Shown: positions 47,472 through 52,930 of the stretch, piece by piece
Position numbering within the stretch: position 1 is the stretch's first letter
Layout of the letters: each line of letters opens with the position of its first letter
Assembly: GCA_012963885.1 (NCBI GenBank)
Contig: DTUY01000301.1
Location: 1,525-54,454, forward strand
Reading direction: 5' to 3'
DNA length: 52,930 nucleotides
Source: Candidatus Poribacteria bacterium
GTDB taxonomy: Bacteria; Poribacteria; WGA-4E; UBA9662
Program-made: the position numbers and the translations under genes
Notes under the pieces: model-generated
Told to the model about the DNA's origin: nothing
Databases searched by the model: none
The model's input: only the letters and a program-made list of their open reading frames with translations

Positions 47472-48520
47472 ATATCGTTAACTTGATGAATGCAATTCCA
47501 ATCATGTATTTAAAAAGGAGATTGAAGGACGAATAGTGCTGGACCTTAGCAAATTAGTTGGGCTTGGCTTATATTTTGTTGAAGATAAATAAATTTACAT
47601 TTGTTGTCATTCTAAATATTAGGATTTATTCTATCGGTAACTTGCAATTGCTGAAGTGTTCCTGCAACTAACAAACAACCTTTGGTGCTTAAGTCCGATG
47701 CCGTGTTTCTGCTGATGAGCTGGTCGCACGTCGTCGATTTCTATATGCTGACAAAGCTGTTAGCGGAGGGACGTTTCAAAGCAGGAATCGAAGAGGCTTG
47801 GATTTGAACTGATCCTGCTGATGCGTTGTATGCTTGATTTGCCACTTACCTGATAGCCACGGTGGTACAAGCGTCAGAAACTTATCCGACACAAAAGGAT
47901 AGCTTCCAAAACAGCGTAATCTCTAATTACATCCCACCATCCAGAAGGGTATAGCCTGAGATGGATGGGGCGGTCACCGGCAAACCCGCTCTTTACCCCA
48001 ATGCGCCAATCATGATAGAATGCCTAAGAAAGTCCAGCAACTTGAGGCTCAGAAGGCAACTGATATGGTTGACGTAGAAATCATCATGGCCGTTTACGAG
48101 TCAGTCGAAATGCACAAAGTGGTTCAGATGCCGGTCCGAACCTACTGTTCCCTCCTCGAATTAATATAACGGAGATCTACCTGTTGAATGCCTGGACGTT
48201 ATGATATTCGGTCATTCCTTCTCCACGGTGAAGAGATGTAGATCTACCAACCCATTTTGTCAGTTTGGGTGGGTTTCGAGGTAAACAGCTCACTTGGTCG
48301 AGCTGTCGGTGATAGCTCTGGTGCTATTGTGGTGGGATTTCTTCAGGTGAGCAGGTCAAAACTCGGTCGGTCTTTTAATCGAACTTTTGTGGAATGAAAG
48401 AGATCAAGCTGATACTGATAATCCTGATCGTTGACAGGAGATGCTAAAGAAGTGGTAGTTGAAAGTACAAAGAAACTGAAGAGTATCCGGTAGAGATGTT
48501 GTTGCGAGAGGGCGGCTCGG
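47472..48520. other. ~1 kb gap with one coding-like remnant
   Basis: No intact gene. Plus-strand codons from ~47697 to 47890 read like protein apart from two stops (DFYMLTKLLAEGRFKAGIEE, then DPADALYA, then FATYLIATVVQASETYP), probably a decayed gene I cannot name. Repeat family A lies at 47982-48055. The rest shows nothing I can support. Confidence 0.35.
47982..48055 (+). repeat. Dispersed repeat family A, copy 1
   Basis: The core runs TTTACCCC, ~11 bases, CCAATCATGATAGAATGCC and then CTAAGAAAGTCC, followed by ACTTGAGGCTCAGAAGG. It matches copies at 49643 and 52637. TTTACC (47992-47997) and TAGAAT (48016-48021) are 18 bases apart, with TG before the -10-like box, so it may work as a mobile promoter. 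Confidence 0.6.
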
Positions 48521-48571
48521 TTGCTTATTCGGTCTAACTCTAAACTAATTTATGACGGTGATAAAAAATTG

Positions 48572-49471
48572 ATGCAATTCACTTGTCAAAACGGATGGAT
48601 GGGTTCTCTGGTTGGCTTAGCCATTGGTGACCAGCTCGGTTGCCCACTAGAAGGGAAACCACCAGGCACTTTTGAACAGATCACAGATATGCTCCCAGAT
48701 AGCTTTTGGACCGATGATACGGCTCAGGCACTCTGTTTGGCCGATAGCCTGATTTCCATTCGAGGACTAGACCACACAGACCAGTTGCAGCGTTATGTCA
48801 GGTGGCTGTTCGAAGGCTATATGAGCAGTCAAGATGTAGCTTACGGATGTGGCCAAACCGCACGTCAAGCGATTACGGCCTTTCGAGGCAATGGAACACC
48901 TGCTCCAGTCGAAGCCGCAACCAGCAATGGTGCATTGATGCGATTGGCTCCTATTCCCCTTTTTTATGCTCAAAATTTGGCAACGGCTATCCAGATGGCT
49001 GGTGAAAGTGCAACCGCTACCCACAGCAACCCGATTTGCGTTGAGGCTTGTCGTCTCTATGCTTCCATGATCGTCAAAGCGGTGAATGGAGCTTCGAAAT
49101 CAGGAATTTTGGATTATCAAGCTGATCTTTGGCAAGGACAACCGTTAACCTCTTCCGTCGATCAAGTGGCACAAGGGTCGTATCGACAAAAAGAACCGCC
49201 GCAAATTAGAGGCACGATCCACATTGTAGAGGTGATGGAGGCAGCTTTGTGGGCCTTTGATCAAAGTTCATCTTTCGCCGAAGGCGCGTTGCTGGCGGTC
49301 AATTTGGGTGACGATGCAGACACCACTGGTGCCATTTTCGGTCAACTTGGCGGAGCCTACTACGGCTATAACGGTATACCAAACCACTGGAAGGAACAAC
49401 TGGTTGATCGTGCCTTGATCGAATATCTGGCTCAAAAGCTATTTGAATTTCGTCAACAACCGGAAAGTTAA
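48572..49471 (+). CDS. ADP-ribosylglycohydrolase (DraG/ARH) family protein
   Basis: From the ATG at 48572 the protein (299 residues) opens with GWMGSLVGLAIGDQLGCPLE, the usual start of ARH-fold hydrolases; a TTG at 48521 would add 17 residues. Metal-binding signatures are present: FWTDDTAQALCLADSL near 40-55 (T-D-D-T) and VNLGDDADTTGAIFGQLGGA near 250-270 (D-D-A-D-T). Such enzymes remove ADP-ribose from proteins or small molecules using two magnesium ions. There is no ADP-ribosyltransferase in the window. The gene is intact although both sides are decayed. No Shine-Dalgarno is clear. Confidence 0.88.
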   Translation: MQFTCQNGWMGSLVGLAIGDQLGCPLEGKPPGTFEQITDMLPDSFWTDDTAQALCLADSLISIRGLDHTDQLQRYVRWLFEGYMSSQDVAYGCGQTARQAITAFRGNGTPAPVEAATSNGALMRLAPIPLFYAQNLATAIQMAGESATATHSNPICVEACRLYASMIVKAVNGASKSGILDYQADLWQGQPLTSSVDQVAQGSYRQKEPPQIRGTIHIVEVMEAALWAFDQSSSFAEGALLAVNLGDDADTTGAIFGQLGGAYYGYNGIPNHWKEQLVDRALIEYLAQKLFEFRQQPES

Positions 49472-49841
49472 GTGCGCTTTCGGATGCAGTTTCTGGCGAT
49501 GGGATTCTGGTTAATACGATCTGTCCGGGATTGGCTATATCTTCCAGCTAGAAGCTAAAATCCTGACTGAGAGACGGGTTGGTCATCTGTCTCTCAGTTT
49601 ATTGTGTGCCCGCCCGATTTGTCAGAACCAATTGCTAACAGTGAACCCACCCTTTACCCTGATACGGCAATCATGATACAATTCTAAGGCAAGTTCTATA
49701 ACTTGTGGCCCAGTAGGTTCTTGAATTCTAACCCTGATCCCCAGGGCAAGGTGAGATGTGATGAAACTGATTAGCAAGTACAAGGTCCTTTTTACCAGTT
49801 TGCCACGCTGCTTGCATTTTTATCCCTTAGCCTAATCGGTC
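49472..49841. other. Gap with repeat family A, copy 2
   Basis: No gene is seen. The only recognised content is the family A repeat at 49643-49715, whose promoter-like box lies about 160 bases before the fragment starting at 49842. Confidence 0.4.
49643..49715 (+). repeat. Dispersed repeat family A, copy 2
   Basis: TTTACC (49653-49658), 18 bases, TACAAT (49677-49682), then TCTAAGGCAAGT and ACTTGTGGCCCAGTAGG. It is similar to copy 1 over its full length. Bases before it (CCCGCCCGATTTGTCAGAAC, from ~49609) resemble those before copy 3, so the unit may be longer. Confidence 0.6.
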
Positions 49842-50735
49842 ATGCTTAGATTATTGTTACTCCCCAACAGAGATAAGAACTTTGATATCTACTTCAACCT
49901 ACTTCTAATGTGCGGATTGTTTTTCGTTATTCACATTTATTTGTTTGCAACCCCGCCTTATGGAGATCCTAACCAACCCTATGACCACCTTCCTGGGACG
50001 CGGGAAACCTATCATGTAAAATGGTTAAAACCGCTCAGTGGAGGTCAACTAAAAGTTCTGTTTATTATCCCTTTTTCATCATCTCGGGAAGTGGTGGAGC
50101 TGGCGCAGCGACTTGATCTGGACTACACAGTAATCATGAATGCTGGTCGTTCGTCTTGGGCTCGTGGTGGTGGCGGAGGAGGAGCCGAGCCGACTACCTT
50201 GATGGGGGTGGAAGTCGATGCTGTTTTAGAGAAAATTGCCAGCCAGCGACTGAACCTGTCATTACACTATGATGAGATTGTTATTGGCAAAGTTTCTTGG
50301 GAAGTGATACCGAAAAAATATCGCATACTCATCCTCAAACATGTCGAACGGGGTACTGGGCTCATCTATGTATCCCCACACCGTTTAAAACACGTTACAA
50401 ACGGGGACAAAGAATATGCAAAAGAACACGGACTGGAAACCAGTAAACGAGAACAACGTATTCTTATAATGTTGCCCTCAAGGGGAAGGGGACCTTCATA
50501 TTAAGAGCGTGGATTCAGGGTATTGACCCCATGACCGGCAATACAACGTGGCTAGGATTTCCCGATTTAATTAAGGTACGGTTAACTGATACATGGGCAG
50601 TTGCTACTGGTACGCTTAAAATCCCTGATTTTAAAAATAAGGATTATCAGCCCAGAGAATATATTAGCTGTGCGATCCTGGTTGAACCGGGAAGCGTGGT
50701 TTATTTTGATGAACTGATATGTTGGACGTCTCCAT
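49842..50735 (+). pseudogene. Large extracytoplasmic protein, internally deleted and frameshifted
   Basis: The first frame (49842-50504) has a membrane or signal helix (~17-36) and a domain with KPLSGGQLKVLFIIPFSSSR, DLDYTVIMNAGRSSW and VIPKKYRILILKHVERGTG, resembling an N-terminal module of large Poribacteria-type glycan-related proteins. It then loses homology near KREQRILIM. In the next frame (~50459 on) the sequence continues as GKGTFILRAWIQGIDPMTGN and VEPGSVVYFDELIC, which looks like the tail of a carbohydrate-binding-like beta-sandwich. The simplest reading is a deletion that joined head and tail of a much longer gene out of frame. Confidence 0.5.
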
Positions 50736-50740
50736 CTCCT

Positions 50741-50808
50741 ATTCGCGTAAAGATATCCAGTTCGCTCAACACCTGCACCATGAACTGGAATCCAGAAACC
50801 GTGACCCC
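50741..50808 (+). repeat. Dispersed repeat family B, copy 1
   Basis: ATTCGCGTAA (50741-50750) followed by AGTTCGCTCAACACCTGC and CATGAACTGGAATCC closely matches 52703-52770. It replaces the end of the decayed reading frame before it. Function unknown. Confidence 0.55.
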
Positions 50809-50955
50809 TGGCAATTGTAGAGGACCCAACCTAGGAATATCCACACTTTTCTAGTGATGGCAAACGGTTAAATCAAGATTCCATTCACTCTGATAAGTTG
50901 CTAGGGTAAACAGTCGAAATTAACTGAACTTCAGTCAAAAAGAAGGAGAATTAAC

Positions 50956-51735
50956 ATGGTTCGAGACTCTATTGTATATGTCAGCATCCTCCTCATGACG
51001 CTGATATTCATGATACAAAGTAACGCCAAAATTGACCCCAAATCCGCAGCGGGCGTCTGGCTCTTTGATGAAGAATCAGGTAAAGTTGCTAAGGATAGTT
51101 CTGACAACGGTTATGATGGAAAGTTCATGGGTAAGGGTAATCCGAAATGGGTCGATGGGAAATTCGGTAAGGCGCTGGATTTCAACGGGTCGACGGATTA
51201 TGTTGAGGTGGACAGTGAGCCGGGCTTGAACATCACGGGTGATATTACAGTTGTGGCATGGATTTTTAAAAGCCCCGCCGGTCGTGGTACAATTCTCGGC
51301 AAATGGCGACAGGTTGGCAACGTTTGGTCATATGTCCTTTATGATAGGGGAGAACCTGGCGGCGGTTGGCGGTTGCGTTGGGATGATCAGAGCCAAACCA
51401 ATTTGGAAGGTCCGTACACGTTCCCAGACAGGAAGTGGGTTCACAATGCGGCGACCTATGACGGTTCTGTGATGAAGGTTTTTGAAGATGGGAAAGAAAT
51501 TGGAAAGGCTACCGCAGATAAAGAGATCGATGTGACAGACAATCCGGTATGGATAGGCAATGATGGTTACCAACAGCATTTCAATGGTCTGATTGACGAA
51601 GTTGCCATCTTTAATGTGGCGCTTACGGTTGATGAGATCAAGCGCATCATAAAGCAGGGACTATCTGAGGTGCTGGCGGTCTCTCCGCAAGGGAAAATTG
51701 CGCTCACATGGGGACGTATCAAAAACGACCGATAA
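50956..51735 (+). CDS. Secreted LamG (concanavalin-like) domain protein
   Basis: A signal peptide (~1-24, VYVSILLMTLIFMIQSNA) is followed by a LamG/jelly-roll fold: GVWLFDEESGKVAKDSS near 33, KFGKALDFNGSTDYVEV near 70, ITVVAWIFKS near 95, WVHNAATYDGSVMKVFEDGK near 157 and NGLIDEVAIFNVALTVDEI near 210. The C-terminal LAVSPQGKIALTWGRIK is a short tail I associate with Poribacteria LamG proteins. AAGGAG lies eight bases before the ATG. It would bind glycans or surface proteins outside the inner membrane. It appears intact and has no clear partner gene. Confidence 0.9.
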   Translation: MVRDSIVYVSILLMTLIFMIQSNAKIDPKSAAGVWLFDEESGKVAKDSSDNGYDGKFMGKGNPKWVDGKFGKALDFNGSTDYVEVDSEPGLNITGDITVVAWIFKSPAGRGTILGKWRQVGNVWSYVLYDRGEPGGGWRLRWDDQSQTNLEGPYTFPDRKWVHNAATYDGSVMKVFEDGKEIGKATADKEIDVTDNPVWIGNDGYQQHFNGLIDEVAIFNVALTVDEIKRIIKQGLSEVLAVSPQGKIALTWGRIKNDR

Positions 51736-52341
51736 TTGCGCTTATCGGGTGCGCTCTGGAGTAAGCGTAAAAATACTGGACGTGAGGAAGCGCCGATGTT
51801 TATACGGCCTTTCCCTGTTGAATCACCGTAATACGACTCCACAGGTTTCGCCTTTACGCTGATGTGGCACAAGCCGTATCAAAGGGACTGTGGCTGTAGG
51901 AAATGCCGATAAAGGCACGAGGGTTGGGTATATGAAGAAGAATAAGAACGAAACGTATCTCAAAGCTTTAAAGCGTAAGCGATTTTAGTTTTTAAAAGAG
52001 CATTTGCTTATGTGACTATAGGTGGCATTTAGTGTTGTGTTAGAGTTTTAAAATCAAGTGTTATGTGGGAGCATTTGCGGAATTAGTATTTATTGATGTG
52101 TTCTGGGTAGTTTGGTAAGTATTTGCTTCAATTTCCATTTGAAGAAAAGAACTAGGAATTCCTTCACAGACAACCAGAAAGAATTAAGAGATCAAATTAG
52201 CGAATTGAAGCAAACTTTTAAGGAAGGTTTTGGAAGAAATATCAAGGTAACTCACAAAGATGTTAGTGAGGTTACTACAGATCAACTAGCAGAAATTAGT
52301 TAAGAATTGACTATAGGTGCTTACAAATGAAAGGTAACACA
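51736..52341. other. ~600-base gap
   Basis: No supported gene. A 63-codon frame beginning with TTG at 52112 and ending at 52303 contains a helical, charged stretch (KELRDQISELKQTFKEGFG) and may be a remnant or a small gene, but it lacks a ribosome-binding site. Confidence 0.3.
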
Positions 52342-52509
52342 ATGATTGACAAAGAAACCTATGACCAGATCGCTGAAATCATCCACAGCGACGAAAGCCC
52401 CGTTGGCATCGACGCCAAAAAAACCCACATTCTCATTCTTCATAAACTCGGTGAAATCGAAAAACGATTGGATGCTTTGGAAAAGCAATCAAAATCAGAA
52501 AGAGAGTGA
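52342..52509 (+). CDS. Small conserved-looking protein with C-terminal coiled coil
   Basis: The 55-residue protein starts MIDKETYDQIAEIIHSDESP and continues VGIDAKKTHILILHKL before a leucine-spaced helix (IEKRLDALEKQ). I recognise this pattern as a family of short hypothetical proteins found in cyanobacteria and other bacteria, without a known function. The ATG at 52342 is preferred over 52327 because the family begins at M-I-D and AAAGG lies upstream. It stands alone in the decayed zone. Confidence 0.6.
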   Translation: MIDKETYDQIAEIIHSDESPVGIDAKKTHILILHKLGEIEKRLDALEKQSKSERE

Positions 52510-52636
52510 TCCTTTTAGGAACGTCTTTCTTGTAGAAAAGCTAAACCTCAAGCCACATAACCCGCCCATGCTGGTCAGAACTAGATTTCAGGTCGGTGTG
52601 GGTGGACTCATATTTCTGCATTGTAGGCTCAGACTG

Positions 52637-52700
52637 CCCCACCGCTTTACCCCGGATGCGGCAATCGTGGTAGAATGCCTAAGCTAGTCTCTTGATGCTC
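52637..52700 (+). repeat. Dispersed repeat family A, copy 3
   Basis: TTTACC (52646-52651), 19 bases, TAGAAT (52671-52676), then GCCTAAGCTAGTCT. It is directly followed by repeat family B copy 2, so A and B may be parts of one unit. Confidence 0.6.
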
Positions 52701-52702
52701 GA

Positions 52703-52770
52703 ATTCGCGTAAGGGGACAGAGTTCGCTCAACATTTGCGCCATGAGTTGGAAGTCCAAGATCATGAGCCT
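52703..52770 (+). repeat. Dispersed repeat family B, copy 2
   Basis: ATTCGCGTAA (52703-52712), then AGTTCGCTCAACATTTGC and CATGAGTTGGAAGTCC. It is similar to 50741-50808 with scattered differences. Confidence 0.55.
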
Positions 52771-52804
52771 GTCAATCGGTATCTTGGCTTTCAACACTCG
52801 AACG

Positions 52805-52828
52805 ACGGCAGTGGCCAATTCCTGCCGT
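52805..52828. repeat. Inverted repeat at the end of a leftward gene
   Basis: ACGGCAG (52805-52811) and CTGCCGT (52822-52828) form a perfect 7-bp stem with a 10-base loop, extendable by AACG/CGTT across a two-base bulge. It lies 22 bases beyond the stop of the partial gene that enters from the right. No T-run follows it in that direction, so a terminator role is uncertain. Confidence 0.4.
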
Positions 52829-52850
52829 TGCGTTAAAATCTATAATATTT

Positions 52851-52930
52851 CTATTCCCATTCCGCACGTGGTCCGTCTACATAATCCAAAAAGCGATTGG
52901 CGATGTCTGCCTGAACGGTATCACCCGTGT
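52851..52930 (-). CDS. C-terminus of a gene continuing beyond the window
   Basis: Twenty-five codons in an open minus-strand frame (TGDTVQADIANRFLDYVDGP, then RAEWE-stop) look like a real protein end: a helix followed by an acidic tail. The family cannot be told from this fragment. Confidence 0.45.
   Translation of the reverse strand, partial: TGDTVQADIANRFLDYVDGPRAEWE

Overview
The window reads as chromosomal DNA of an uncultured, didermic (Gram-negative-type) bacterium. The gene style points to the Candidatus Poribacteria or a related sponge/marine lineage: a LamG protein ending in LAVSPQGKIALTWGRIK, CehA/McbA-type and PmoA-like (DUF6807) proteins, an M55 peptidase, OPT-like DUF6785 membrane proteins, tandem TPR proteins and pentapeptide repeats. 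This placement is inference from family content, not a search result. No rRNA, tRNA or CRISPR array was seen.

Layout. 1-4.9 kb: a TPR-methyltransferase gene between decayed fragments (an unidentified minus-strand remnant, a TIR-domain remnant, a GH99-like hydrolase whose secretion signal is cut off by a frameshift) and about 1.4 kb without a recognisable gene. 4.9-16.8 kb: one co-directional cluster behind a near-consensus promoter. It holds a 2390-residue protein combining a degenerate M28 peptidase fold (interrupted by PA, LysM, Ca-loop and coiled-coil segments) with an FtsX/MacB-type permease, a 68-residue membrane protein, an OPT-like transporter, a duplicated-domain soluble protein, a PqqD-like protein and a LolD/MacB-type ATPase. 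It is the best candidate here for an undescribed system. A perfect 133-bp tandem duplication has truncated the PqqD gene and separated it from the ATPase gene.

16.8-37.4 kb: mostly housekeeping and metabolism. This includes a ferredoxin-NADP reductase-like enzyme, an Fe-alcohol dehydrogenase, a leftward operon (ymdB-like phosphodiesterase, dxs, sugar isomerase, GT2, homocysteine methyltransferase/MTHFR), trmB, a glycine-rich membrane protein, rimI, a D-aminoacylase-like amidohydrolase, panC with an EEP hydrolase and two tandem TPR paralogs, a dead Nudix gene, rlmB, a decayed IS982-type element with perfect 14-bp ends, and a YwaF-type membrane protein.

37.4-45.6 kb: a leftward cluster, PmoA-like - SUMF1-like - YfcE phosphoesterase - M55 aminopeptidase - CehA/McbA metallohydrolase - pentapeptide protein, suggesting uptake and breakdown of an environmental substrate. 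45.6-52.9 kb: a decaying accessory zone. It holds an MFS pseudogene cut by an IS5-type element, an intact ADP-ribosylglycohydrolase, a deleted/fused large-protein remnant, a secreted LamG protein, a conserved-looking small protein and two families of short dispersed repeats, one with promoter-like geometry.
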